Assembly: GCF_007859765.1 (NCBI RefSeq)
Contig: NZ_SIHJ01000001.1
Span: forward strand, 2,543,311 to 2,607,310
From: Posidoniimonas corsicana
Lineage (GTDB): Bacteria; Planctomycetota; Planctomycetia; Pirellulales; Lacipirellulaceae
Direction: 5' to 3'
Length of the DNA: 64,000 nucleotides
In this document: piece after piece, positions 16,795 through 24,722 of the stretch
Layout of the letters: every line of letters begins with the position of its first letter
Position numbering within the stretch: position 1 is the first letter of the stretch
The notes under the pieces: generated by a model
What the model was told of the DNA's origin: nothing
Seen by the model: only the letters and a program-made list of their open reading frames with translations
Databases searched by the model: none
Translations under genes and position numbers: made by a program

Positions 16795-19320
16795 ATGCGG
16801 ATTGGATTGGCCCTCTCGGGCGGGGGCTTCCGGGCCACCCTCTATCACCTCGGGATGGTTCGCTGGCTGCGCGACGCGGGCCTGCTTACGTCGGTGTCGC
16901 ACATCACGTCCGTTTCCGGCGGCAGTGTGCTGGCCGCGCACCTCGCGCTTAACTGGGACCGCTACTGCGGCGACGAGAAAGACTTCGACGCCGCGGCGAA
17001 CGAGCTGGTTGACTTCGTCCAGCTCGACGTGCGGAACCGGATCCTCCGCCGCTACCCGTTCACGCTAGCCGGCGGCGCCGCTTTGCGGATGGTCGGGATG
17101 AAGCCCAAGCGGCGGCTTACTCGCACCATGCTGCTCGAACGGCATTACCGCCGGCGGCTGTTCGGCGACACCTGCCTGCACCAGCTCCCCCGATCGCCGG
17201 AGCTGCACATACTGTGCACCAACCTCAGCGGCGGCGGGCTGAGCTCATTCACACGTGACGGCCTGCTGATGGAGGAACGCGGCGCGGGCGGCCGATCTAT
17301 CATGCGGCTGCACGAGGTCGGCCTGGCGACCGTGCCGATGGCCGTGGCCGCATCGTCGGCGTTCCCCGGGTTCTTCCCGCCGCTGGAGCTAACCGCCGAG
17401 ACCGTCGGCGCGACGCCTGGCGAGTTCCAGACACAGTTCTTCACCGACGGCGGCGTATACGACAACCTCGGCATCCGCATGTACGACCACCTCAACAACC
17501 GGCTCCGCGAGTCGCTGCATGAGGAGGACTTTCTCGACGTCGGCGAGGCGATGCAGGCGTGGCGGCAGGCCGCCCGCGCGGAGGAGGCGACCCCACTGCG
17601 TCGACTGGTCGAGATCGGCGGCCAGCTGTCGGTTGATACGCACGTCGAGGAGCCGGGCCGATTCACCAATGGCCTGCGGCGGCTGGTCGCTTCACGCGAG
17701 TTGCACCTCGACCTGACGCTGCAGGAGCTGATCTACAGCGGCGCCGGCTGCGCCGCCGGCGGAGGGGGCGACTCGGACGCCGGCCGACTCGCCGCTGGCG
17801 CCGATCCGCCCACTGGGGCGGCTGTTGGCCCCCGGTTTGCCGGCTCCGGCGGCGCATCGCGCGACGCCCAACTCCGCAACCTCGATCTGCTGGCGATCGC
17901 GTTCGAGCGGGCGGCTGGCAAGGAGATCCTCCGGCCCCGCGACCGGCCATTCGACGCGATCCTCGCGAGCGACGCCGGCAAGAAGATCCAGGTCTCGAGC
18001 AACGAACGGATGGGCGGCCTGCTGGGCACCGCGATGCGGTCCTCGGACATCCTGATGGATCGGGTCTGGCAGCTCGAGCAGGAGCACTTCCGCAACGCGA
18101 CCGGCGTGATCTTCTCGCCGATCACACGGCGGGTGGCGCCGGAGCTGGACCCCACTGCGCCGCACCCCGACGTGCAGCAGCAGGTGGGCCACATCCGCAC
18201 CGACATGGACCGCTTCAGCGACCGCGAGATCAGCGGTCTGCTCCGGCACGGCTACTGCGTTGCGCGTCAGTCGTGGTCCGATCACGCGCCGGACGGAGCC
18301 GCCCACTCGGAACGCCAGCAGCCCTGGGACCCGACGCCGTTGGCGGCGGCGCGCGCCGCGGAGGCCGCCCCGGCGGCGGGCAGGGCCGGCGCCCCGCCAA
18401 GCTACTCCACGCTCGAGGCCCGCAAGCTGCAGGACTCGTCGCGGCGGCGTTACCTGAGCCTGCTGATCGCCCCACGCGACTGGGTGACCCACTTGTACAT
18501 ACCGGTGCTGTTGGTGCTGCTCGGCGTGATCCCCTGGGCCGTCTGGTCGTGGCACCATCACGTGCAGGTGAACGCGATGCTATCGGGCGCCATCACGCAG
18601 TCGCGGCACGACTACGATCAACTGCTTTCGCTGCTAGAGTTTGGCCCGGTCGAGCCGTGGGCGCCAGTCGACTTCGAGACCGCCGACCAGCCGCTCCCGA
18701 TCTTCGCCGACCACGGGCTGGACATGCTGTCGGACGCCCGGATCGTCGACCTGCGAAACTGGCGCACCGCCGGCCCCGGCGACGCACGCGTCTACGTCTG
18801 CCGGCACGTGTCGGTCCGCAAAGTAGCTGACATGGTCGGCCCCACCTCGCTGCGGCTGCAGTCGCTATGGAACACGCAGGAGGTGCAGGTGCGGTGCCGC
18901 AACCGCGAGCTGAGCCCGGTGGTCCGCCGCTCGCCGCTCGCCGCCTATGGCGGCCGTGAGCGGTTCCTGTGGGAAGTGCAGCTCGACTTCAGCCGCGTCG
19001 CAGTCGGCGAGACCGTCCACCTGGTCGTTGAGACGATTGTCCAGGGCGACGCGCAGGACCGCTGGTTCAGCGACCGGGAATGGTGGCGGTATGAGGTCGA
19101 CGGCGACCCTGAGCTGGCCGCCGCGTGGATCCTGCTCCCGACCGAGAAGGGCTACAAGGACTTCCACGTGGTCAAATACAAGGACCGCAAGCACGCCCAC
19201 GCGTCACTGGTCGAGCCGAGCCGCAAGTCGGTGATCCAGCGGGGGTCGATCCTCAACTGGGAAGTGATCAAGCCGGATCCGGAGATGATCTACTCCTGCC
19301 GCTGGGCGGACGGCGCGTAG
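16795..19320 (+). CDS. patatin-like phospholipase fused to a membrane-anchored C-terminal domain
   Basis: The 841-residue protein starts at 16795, where the family begins directly with 'MRIGLALSGGGFRA' (oxyanion loop G9-G11). The nucleophile elbow is 'TSVSGGS' (Ser41) and the catalytic Asp is D218 in 'FTDGGVYDNLG', so a Ser-Asp dyad is present. The upstream in-frame extension lacks family features. A long middle part to about residue 560 includes low-complexity Ala/Gly stretches. A transmembrane segment follows at about 566-588 ('IPVLLVLLGVIPWAVW') and then a beta-rich domain of about 250 residues with no family I recognise. It may hydrolyse acyl lipids at the membrane. The last 31 bases overlap the convergent gene. 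Confidence 0.85.
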   Translation: MRIGLALSGGGFRATLYHLGMVRWLRDAGLLTSVSHITSVSGGSVLAAHLALNWDRYCGDEKDFDAAANELVDFVQLDVRNRILRRYPFTLAGGAALRMVGMKPKRRLTRTMLLERHYRRRLFGDTCLHQLPRSPELHILCTNLSGGGLSSFTRDGLLMEERGAGGRSIMRLHEVGLATVPMAVAASSAFPGFFPPLELTAETVGATPGEFQTQFFTDGGVYDNLGIRMYDHLNNRLRESLHEEDFLDVGEAMQAWRQAARAEEATPLRRLVEIGGQLSVDTHVEEPGRFTNGLRRLVASRELHLDLTLQELIYSGAGCAAGGGGDSDAGRLAAGADPPTGAAVGPRFAGSGGASRDAQLRNLDLLAIAFERAAGKEILRPRDRPFDAILASDAGKKIQVSSNERMGGLLGTAMRSSDILMDRVWQLEQEHFRNATGVIFSPITRRVAPELDPTAPHPDVQQQVGHIRTDMDRFSDREISGLLRHGYCVARQSWSDHAPDGAAHSERQQPWDPTPLAAARAAEAAPAAGRAGAPPSYSTLEARKLQDSSRRRYLSLLIAPRDWVTHLYIPVLLVLLGVIPWAVWSWHHHVQVNAMLSGAITQSRHDYDQLLSLLEFGPVEPWAPVDFETADQPLPIFADHGLDMLSDARIVDLRNWRTAGPGDARVYVCRHVSVRKVADMVGPTSLRLQSLWNTQEVQVRCRNRELSPVVRRSPLAAYGGRERFLWEVQLDFSRVAVGETVHLVVETIVQGDAQDRWFSDREWWRYEVDGDPELAAAWILLPTEKGYKDFHVVKYKDRKHAHASLVEPSRKSVIQRGSILNWEVIKPDPEMIYSCRWADGA

Positions 19321-19895
19321 AACTCGTTGGGCGACGCCGGTTTGCTGGCCGACCAGCGCCACGCAATGATCGCCAGCGGCACGGGCGAGAAGTAGACAGC
19401 GATCGACCACCAGTGAATCGCGGTAGGCCCACCGATCAGCCCCGCCAGCCGCCCGCCAACGTAGTAGAGCGGCACGGCGGAAAGGACCGCCGCCATGGTC
19501 CCCATCCCGTAGCGGTAGGCCGACTTCTGCAGGCAGTAGACGAGCGCCGCGATGGCGCCGGCGATCAACACAGCATTCGTGGCCAGCGCCAGCGGGTGGA
19601 CGGTCGAGGGCCCAGGTACGGGCGGCGGGGCGCCCACCGGCCAGGGCTTTGCCAACGCCGCCGACAGGTCGTCCGGCCTCACATAGGCAAGGGGCCAGCC
19701 GACCGGGTAGGGCAACTCAGTCAGCGACTGGTAGCGGATCGGATCCGACCACGCGCCGGTTGCGGGGTCGACGGTGCGGGACTCAAAGGCGGGGATATTG
19801 AACACCACCCCCTGCCACGCCCAGATCAGCACCGCCAACCAGGTGAGCAGCGTCCAGCGGCGGGGAGCAAAGCGGTTGTTGGGCTGGTGTGGCAT
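19290..19895 (-). CDS. small polytopic membrane protein of unknown function
   Basis: The 201-residue protein starts at 19895 ('MPHQPNNRF'). The open frame upstream is low complexity. It has one membrane segment near residues 13-30, an extracytoplasmic part of about 80 residues, and three more membrane segments (about 100-120, 130-150 and 160-180). This layout is common among planctomycete proteins that sit next to other small membrane genes. Its 3' end overlaps the patatin-like gene by 31 bases, tail to tail. No function is apparent. Confidence 0.65.
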   Translation of the reverse strand: MPHQPNNRFAPRRWTLLTWLAVLIWAWQGVVFNIPAFESRTVDPATGAWSDPIRYQSLTELPYPVGWPLAYVRPDDLSAALAKPWPVGAPPPVPGPSTVHPLALATNAVLIAGAIAALVYCLQKSAYRYGMGTMAAVLSAVPLYYVGGRLAGLIGGPTAIHWWSIAVYFSPVPLAIIAWRWSASKPASPNEFYAPSAQRQE

Positions 19896-20023
19896 GGATT
19901 CCGACTTTGGGGCTCCGCGACCTTCCCTAGTTCGTGTAGCGGCGCCCACTCTTGCCCCGAAAAGGCGGAAACTGAGATCGCCGCCCCCCAAGACCGCTTC
20001 GAATGCCACCTGCTGAGTAGTTG

Positions 20024-20548
20024 TCACCCCGCAGTTGACGATTCGTGCTGGTCCGCGGGCAGCAGCGGGAAGTTGCCGAATTCGGGCGCCTGAGGCACGG
20101 CTGCCTGGAACCACGCGGCGTACGCGGCAGGATCGCGGTGAGTATCCGGTTGGAACCCGGAGACGGCCAGCCATAGCATGAAAGCTTCGGAATGGGTGGG
20201 ATCCAAAGCGAGGTTCAAGTAGTGCCTGGCTGCGTCCGCCCCGCTGTGCTGCTTGGTCGCCTCAAGGAAGCCGATCAGCAGCGCCGAGTCGGTGCACTGC
20301 AGAAGGCTGCGGCCCTCCCCTAGCGCGCACCGAACGCCGTTGCCTCCGCCGTGGGCGAACTGCCAGGTGTGGTCGCGTGAGGTCAGCAGGCCGCCCACGC
20401 TGTCGCTGAGTGGCGTGGATTCAATCGAGCGCGATCTCCAGTAGGGAACGGTGGTGAAGGGGAACTGCCGCTCGACCGTGTAGCGAATGCTGCCGCAGTG
20501 GGAGCAGACCGCCGAACTCGTAAACCGGAACGGCCCCCACACCGCCAC
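20024..20548 (-). CDS. protein of unknown function with CxxC motif, start uncertain
   Basis: The 174 residues counted from a GTG include 'VCSHCGSIRYTVERQ' near the N-terminus, a CxxC that may bind metal, and a C-terminal 'DPAAYAAWFQAAVPQ' helix. The frame is open upstream to a TAG at 20630-20632. That upstream part encodes a good transmembrane helix ('LWRWLPITVLVAVAVWGPF') but has no ATG, GTG or TTG before it. Starting at the GTG would lose most of the helix. An ATT codon at 20603-20605, or readthrough from the preceding gene in the same frame, would keep it. The function is unknown; a membrane-anchored cytoplasmic or periplasmic role is inferred. Confidence 0.6.
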   Translation of the reverse strand: MAVWGPFRFTSSAVCSHCGSIRYTVERQFPFTTVPYWRSRSIESTPLSDSVGGLLTSRDHTWQFAHGGGNGVRCALGEGRSLLQCTDSALLIGFLEATKQHSGADAARHYLNLALDPTHSEAFMLWLAVSGFQPDTHRDPAAYAAWFQAAVPQAPEFGNFPLLPADQHESSTAG

Positions 20549-20629
20549 TGCTACCAGGACGGTGATCGGCAGCCACCGCCAGAGGGTGCTTGGTAAGCTT
20601 GAAATGGTGGCAGGCTCTCGGCGGAAAGG

Positions 20630-21007
20630 CTAAGCAACGACTTGGGATAAACGCGACTGCTGTCGAGTGACCGTACCCGTTGCAGCGCAACGCTCCAAGA
20701 ATTCCTTGCAGAGAAAGGGACACTCAGTAGAAGCGGACAACTTCCACATCGGTTCACAGCCGATTGGTGGGCTAGTTCCAAGAGCGACGTCAATCAAGAT
20801 GAGTGGGTAGTAGAAGCGGACAAGCCCGAAGTTCGTCCGGCGCCAGGCGGAACTGTTCTCGAGCGCCGCAAAGTAGAGACCATCGAATCCTTGCCGACTG
20901 GCCGCGGCCGTTCCTCGACGCGAGAGCGCCAAGTAGGAACTACAATAGACAAACACCACTAACGCGAGGAGGAGCAAGGCGACGGGGCGTTTGGAGTGCG
21001 CCGGCAT
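20630..21007 (-). CDS. small membrane-anchored protein of unknown function
   Basis: The 125-residue protein has an N-terminal transmembrane or signal-anchor helix (about residues 8-27, 'VALLLLALVVFVYCSSYLAL') followed by a Ser-Arg-Arg-Gly sequence. A short globular part contains 'FDGLYFAALENS' and 'FYYPLILIDVALG'. Small proteins with this 'YxALSRRG' start are typical of planctomycetes. After 'CEPMWKLSA' the sequence loses family character, so the C-terminal 35-40 residues may be a non-conserved extension. The next downstream gene is in the same reading frame, separated only by this gene's TAG. Confidence 0.6.
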   Translation of the reverse strand: MPAHSKRPVALLLLALVVFVYCSSYLALSRRGTAAASRQGFDGLYFAALENSSAWRRTNFGLVRFYYPLILIDVALGTSPPIGCEPMWKLSASTECPFLCKEFLERCAATGTVTRQQSRLSQVVA

Positions 21008-21237
21008 GATTGTATTACAGGAGGGATGGGAGCGATCGGACTGCTGCTGATCCCCACACGGTTCTTCTCGAACAGAGGAGGTTATTCCCCCATCGTGCGA
21101 TTCACGGGATAGCCTCGTTAGTGGCTCCCAATTCAGGGTAACAAGCCGCTACAGCATGGCTTGGTTTCAGCACAGTATTCAGTAGAAACCGGCCACCCCG
21201 CGCGGTCCAATAGAGGCCTCCCCAACGTTCCACGCCC

Positions 21238-21265
21238 GAGACCCGAGACCCGAGACCCGAGACCC
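21238..21265. repeat. four tandem GAGACCC heptamers
   Basis: GAGACCC is repeated exactly four times without spacers, immediately before the first GACTTTTGTCCC arm. It looks like a short slippage-type tandem repeat, not a CRISPR array. Confidence 0.85.
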
Positions 21266-21306
21266 GACTTTTGTCCCTATCACGCGTACCGCCGGGACAA
21301 AAGTCG
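21265..21306. repeat. perfect 13-base inverted repeat (CGACTTTTGTCCC)
   Basis: Arms 21265-21277 and 21294-21306 are perfect reverse complements around a 16-base loop. The core GACTTTTGTCCC / GGGACAAAAGTC recurs about 110 bases downstream and, in related form, in the gap at 35.7-35.9 kb. Confidence 0.85.
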
Positions 21307-21384
21307 CCACCGAGAAAGCCCGCTTTAAACCACAGACACTGCTATACAAGGGTAGAATGGATCTAGGGGTAAGTGGTCCGGCCC

Positions 21385-21429
21385 GACTTTTGTCCCTAAA
21401 AATCGATGCGCCAGAACGGGACAAAAGTC
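21385..21429. repeat. second 12-base inverted repeat (GACTTTTGTCCC)
   Basis: Arms 21385-21396 and 21418-21429 are perfect reverse complements around a 21-base loop. The loop read on the minus strand contains TTCTGGCGCA, which also follows the TTTTGTCC arm at 35894, so this is a related element and not a chance palindrome. Confidence 0.85.
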
Positions 21430-21519
21430 CCCGACCGCTGGGCGGCTGGCGGGCGGGGCGTGGGCCGTTCTAATAGGGGCCGGTTTTCGGTCCGCTGCCG
21501 TGTGTCTGCTGTGTGCGTT

Positions 21520-22920
21520 ATGGAACCTGTCGCCCTTGCTACCCGCCGCGACGCGGCGATCGATTGGCTGCTGAGCCGCATCAACTACGAGCGGGTGGCG
21601 GTGATCCCGTACCAGGAGCGGCAGCTCAAGCTGGACCGCATGCGGCAGCTGCTCACGCGGCTCGGCTCGCCCGACGCCGGGATGCGGATCGTGCACATCG
21701 CGGGCACCAAGGGGAAGGGGTCGACCGCCAAGATGACCGCGGCGATGCTGACCGCGGCGGGCTACCGGACCGGCGTGTACAGCTCGCCCCACCTGGAGCG
21801 GTTCGAGGAGCGGATCGCCGTGGACGGGGCGCCCTGCCCCGCCGCGGACCTGGTCGGGCTGGTCGAGCGGATCCGCCCGGTGGCCGAGGCGATGGACGCC
21901 GAGTGCGAGGACCCCGCCGACGGGCCGACGTTCTTCGACCTGGCCACGGCGATGGCGCTGGTGCACTTCGCCGACCGGCAGTGCGACGCGGTGGTGCTGG
22001 AGGTCGGCCTGGGGGGCCGGCTCGACTCGACCAACGTCTGCCTGCCGCTGGTGACGGTGATCACCAGCATCAGCCTGGACCACACCAAGCAGCTGGGCGA
22101 CACGCTCGGCAAGATCGCCGGCGAGAAGGCGGGCATCGCCAAGCCGGGCGTGCCGCTGATCTCCGGCGTGACGCAGGAGGAGCCGCGGCGGGTAATCGCC
22201 GACGCGGCGCGGCAGCTCGGCTGCCGGCTGATCGAGGTCGGCAAAGATTTTGGATTCGAGTACGAAACCGAGGGCGGTTCGCCAAAGTTTTCGTTCTGGC
22301 GAGCCGACGGCGGCCGCCGCGCGGAGCAGGCGCCGCAGACGCTCGGCCCGCGGGGCCGGCACCAGGCGCAGAACGCGGCGGTGGCGCTGGCGGTGGTGGC
22401 GGAGCTGCGGGACCAGGGTTGGTCAATCCCCGCGGACGCCTGCCGCGAGGGGCTGGCCGGGCTGCAGCTGCCGGGGCGGGTGGAGCTGTTCCGCGGCCAA
22501 CCGACCGTGGTGGTGGACACCGCGCACAACGAGGCCTCGGCCAGAGCTCTGACCGAGGCGCTCGCTGAACTCGACTGGGGTGGTAAGGGAATCCTGGTGC
22601 TAGCCGCCAGTCGAGACAAAGACACCCGCGCCATTTGCGCGGCGCTGGCCCCGGTGTTTGATCAAGCGATTATCACGCGGTACCTGGAGAACCCCCGGGC
22701 CGTGGCGCCCGAGGACCTGGCCGCGGAGTACCGCGCCGCGGTCCCCCCGGACCGCGGCGCCGACATCGGCCTGGCCGCAACGCCCCGCGAGGCGTTGGAG
22801 AAGGCCCTGGCCGCGGCCGGCCCGCATGGCCTAGTGTGCGTGACCGGCTCGTTCTTCATCGCCGCAGAGCTGCGGCCGCTGGTCGCCGCCCGCGTGTCGG
22901 GGGCGGCGGAGGAGGGGTGA
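21520..22920 (+). CDS. folC: bifunctional folylpolyglutamate/dihydrofolate synthase
   Basis: The 466-residue Mur-ligase-type enzyme joins glutamate to dihydropteroate or tetrahydrofolate in the cytoplasm. It carries the P-loop 'AGTKGKGSTA' (about residues 61-70), then 'GVYSSPHLERFEERI', 'VLEVGLGGRLDSTN' and 'SISLDHTKQLGDTL', all FolC hallmarks. 'LPGRVELF' and 'VDTAHN' mark the C-terminal domain. The start is the ATG before 'EPVALATRRDA'. Length fits the family (about 420-470). Whether it has both activities cannot be read from the sequence. It has no folate gene neighbours and is preceded by the repeat-rich gap. Confidence 0.95.
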   Translation: MEPVALATRRDAAIDWLLSRINYERVAVIPYQERQLKLDRMRQLLTRLGSPDAGMRIVHIAGTKGKGSTAKMTAAMLTAAGYRTGVYSSPHLERFEERIAVDGAPCPAADLVGLVERIRPVAEAMDAECEDPADGPTFFDLATAMALVHFADRQCDAVVLEVGLGGRLDSTNVCLPLVTVITSISLDHTKQLGDTLGKIAGEKAGIAKPGVPLISGVTQEEPRRVIADAARQLGCRLIEVGKDFGFEYETEGGSPKFSFWRADGGRRAEQAPQTLGPRGRHQAQNAAVALAVVAELRDQGWSIPADACREGLAGLQLPGRVELFRGQPTVVVDTAHNEASARALTEALAELDWGGKGILVLAASRDKDTRAICAALAPVFDQAIITRYLENPRAVAPEDLAAEYRAAVPPDRGADIGLAATPREALEKALAAAGPHGLVCVTGSFFIAAELRPLVAARVSGAAEEG

Positions 22921-22945
22921 ACGTGGGCAATCGGTCCGGGGCGGG

Positions 22946-23224
22946 TTAGAAGTCCAGCACTGCCGAGCTGGCTTCCCCTTCCCAGTCGAGAGGCTCCCAG
23001 CGACCGAGCGGCAGGTCGCACGGGGCGGCTTCGTTGGCGGAGCTGATCGCTTCGCGTTCCTCGCGGACCTCGCGTTGCAGCTTGCGGACAAGCGACGCGA
23101 TGTACGGGTCGGCCCACGGGACGAGGTCGCTGGGACGGAAGCGAGATTGATCCGGCACGTTCATGCCAGTCATTTCGGCGTCCACACACACGACCGCACA
23201 GCGAATTGTCTTCTCAGCGACCAT
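22946..23224 (-). CDS. small protein of unknown function
   Basis: The 92-residue product begins 'MVAEKTIRCAVVC' and contains 'VPWADPYIASLVRKLQREVREER', a strongly amphipathic helix, and an acidic Trp-rich tail. GAGGAG sits nine bases before the ATG, which supports the start. It has no signal peptide or membrane segment, so it is probably cytoplasmic. It converges on folC with a 25-base gap. It resembles lineage-restricted small proteins and I cannot assign a role. Confidence 0.65.
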   Translation of the reverse strand: MVAEKTIRCAVVCVDAEMTGMNVPDQSRFRPSDLVPWADPYIASLVRKLQREVREEREAISSANEAAPCDLPLGRWEPLDWEGEASSAVLDF

Positions 23225-23833
23225 AGCAACACTCCTCAGAATTCCGAATGGATGGTTAGCGCCGGCTGAGCCAAGCGCGTTGTGATTTGAAAAGGGAACA
23301 GCGGCCTTGTGTTGCTCAAGCCTGACTGGGTTAGGCCTTGAAGGCGGAACCTCAGCCGCTGCTGGTTTGACCGGGGCGACTCACGCGGCGGCGCAAGACA
23401 AGTTTGCCGCGTGGCGGGCCGGCCCTCCCAAAGGACGGCCCGCCGTGTCGCTCCTGTGATCGGCCGGCAGTTGGATGGGCCCGTGGTGGGCCTCAGTGAT
23501 CCGAGCCGCCGGCTTGACCTCCGCCCCCATCGCGTCAGTCGAGAAAGCCATATTGCACGACCCGTGCCAAAGACCTGGTGCTAGCGGCGAAGAAACTTCG
23601 GTTTCTCCGTTGGCAGATACGCAAGTCGATTGCTGGTGGTCGGTTGGAACGCGGCGCCCGCGTCGTTAGCCAATGGCTTCGGGCGGGCTGCCGTCGGGCC
23701 GCCGCAGCACCTTCCTTACAAAGCGTTTCACCCGCACGTGAAGCTGCGGGGGTTGGGGTGGGATTGGCGGTCGTGGTCCGCTAGCGGGCCGGTGGGTCGC
23801 GGTCGTTCACCAAGGCGCGTGGCGGACCGCTAG
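23225..23833. other. 609-base intergenic region with hairpins, no gene recognised
   Basis: The left end is the leader of the small minus-strand gene. A GC-rich stem (23413-23421 with 23436-23444) lies in the middle and has no U-tract. At the right edge an inverted repeat (GGTCCGC at 23775-23781, GCGGACC at 23822-23828) with two CCGCTAGC copies sits just beyond the stop of the cation exporter gene and could act in transcription termination or mRNA protection. Short open frames lack protein-like features. This could hide a small RNA, but nothing in the sequence shows one. Confidence 0.55.
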
Positions 23834-24721
23834 CTAGTCGCCGCACGGGCAGGCTTCGCCCTCGAGCTCGACGTCGATCGCCACGTGGGCGACGTCGTGC
23901 TCGGCGAGCAGGTCGTGCACTCCCTGCTTCACGCGGAGGATGTCCGCGCGGGTGCTGGCTGCGTTGAGCACCACGTGCGTGGTCACGACGTGGCTCTCGC
24001 CGTCGAGCGTCCAGGCGTGGGTGTGGTGCGCCGCCACCACGCCGGGCAGGGCTAGCAGCTTGCTCTGTAGCGCGTCGGCTTCGAGCTCGGCCGGGGCGAT
24101 CTGCAGGAACACCAGCACCACCTGCTTGAGGTTGCGGAAGACGTTGTACAGCACGAATAGCGAGATCAGGATGGCCAGCAGCGGGTCGATGATGGGCAGG
24201 TCCCAGACGGACATCACGATGCCGCCCACCAGCACCGCGATCCAGCCGAGCGTGTCCTCCAGCAGGTGCCAGGTGGCGACCCGTTCGTTCATCGAGTGGC
24301 CGCCGTGCAGCTTCCACGCGGCGAACCCGTTCATCAGCACGCCCACTACGGCGAACACCACCATGCCGTGCGCGTTGACCTCGGCGGGGTTCCGCAGGCG
24401 GCTGACGGCGCTGACCGCGACAAAGCCGAGCCCCACGATCAGCACCAGGCCGGTAATGAGCGCGCCGAGGTTGGAGAACCGCTGGTACCCGTACGTGAAC
24501 TTGGCGTCGGCCTGCTTGCCGGACAGCTTCTGCAGCCGCCACGCGAGGCCCAGCGACAGGCAGTCGCCGGCGTCGTGCAGCGCGTCCGACAGGATCGCGA
24601 CGCTGTTGGTGTACAGCCCGCCGGCGATCTCGAGCAGCGTGAACAGCACGTTCAGCCCGAACGCCATGCCCAGGTTGAACGACGACCGGACGGCGTGCTG
24701 GTGGGCATGCTCGTGGGACAA
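23834..24721 (-). CDS. cation diffusion facilitator family metal exporter
   Basis: The 295-residue protein exports divalent metal, most likely zinc, across the inner membrane. The start is a TTG one base after the stop of the upstream S41 protease gene. This gives 'MSHEHAHQHAV', the His-rich N-terminus typical of CDF proteins; the next in-frame ATG lies far inside. Six membrane segments follow. The transport-site pattern D46..D50 in the second segment ('LSDALHDAGD') and H152..D156 in the fifth ('WHLLEDTLG') matches the zinc site D-D-H-D of YiiP. The C-terminal cytoplasmic domain ends in 'ACPCGD'. Translational coupling with the protease gene is likely. Confidence 0.92.
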   Translation of the reverse strand: MSHEHAHQHAVRSSFNLGMAFGLNVLFTLLEIAGGLYTNSVAILSDALHDAGDCLSLGLAWRLQKLSGKQADAKFTYGYQRFSNLGALITGLVLIVGLGFVAVSAVSRLRNPAEVNAHGMVVFAVVGVLMNGFAAWKLHGGHSMNERVATWHLLEDTLGWIAVLVGGIVMSVWDLPIIDPLLAILISLFVLYNVFRNLKQVVLVFLQIAPAELEADALQSKLLALPGVVAAHHTHAWTLDGESHVVTTHVVLNAASTRADILRVKQGVHDLLAEHDVAHVAIDVELEGEACPCGD

Positions 24722-24722
24722 G

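Larger units (their letters stand above)
21008..21519. other. 512-base repeat-containing intergenic region before folC
   Basis: The region holds four tandem GAGACCC heptamers and two inverted repeats of the GGGACAAAAGTC type (described separately), with a TAGAAT hexamer at 21352-21357 between them. The first 170 bases, upstream of the small membrane gene, show nothing recognisable. No protein with credible features was found. Confidence 0.65.

Noticed and set aside
20421-20723. 100-codon minus-strand open frame starting with ATG
   Set aside because: It overlaps two better candidates in another frame; its translation has no hydrophobic or conserved pattern.
21238-21265. possible CRISPR-like repeat
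   Set aside because: GAGACCC units are contiguous without spacers and only seven bases long.
23413-23444. possible rho-independent terminator
   Set aside because: The stem is strong but no run of T follows on either strand, and no gene ends there.
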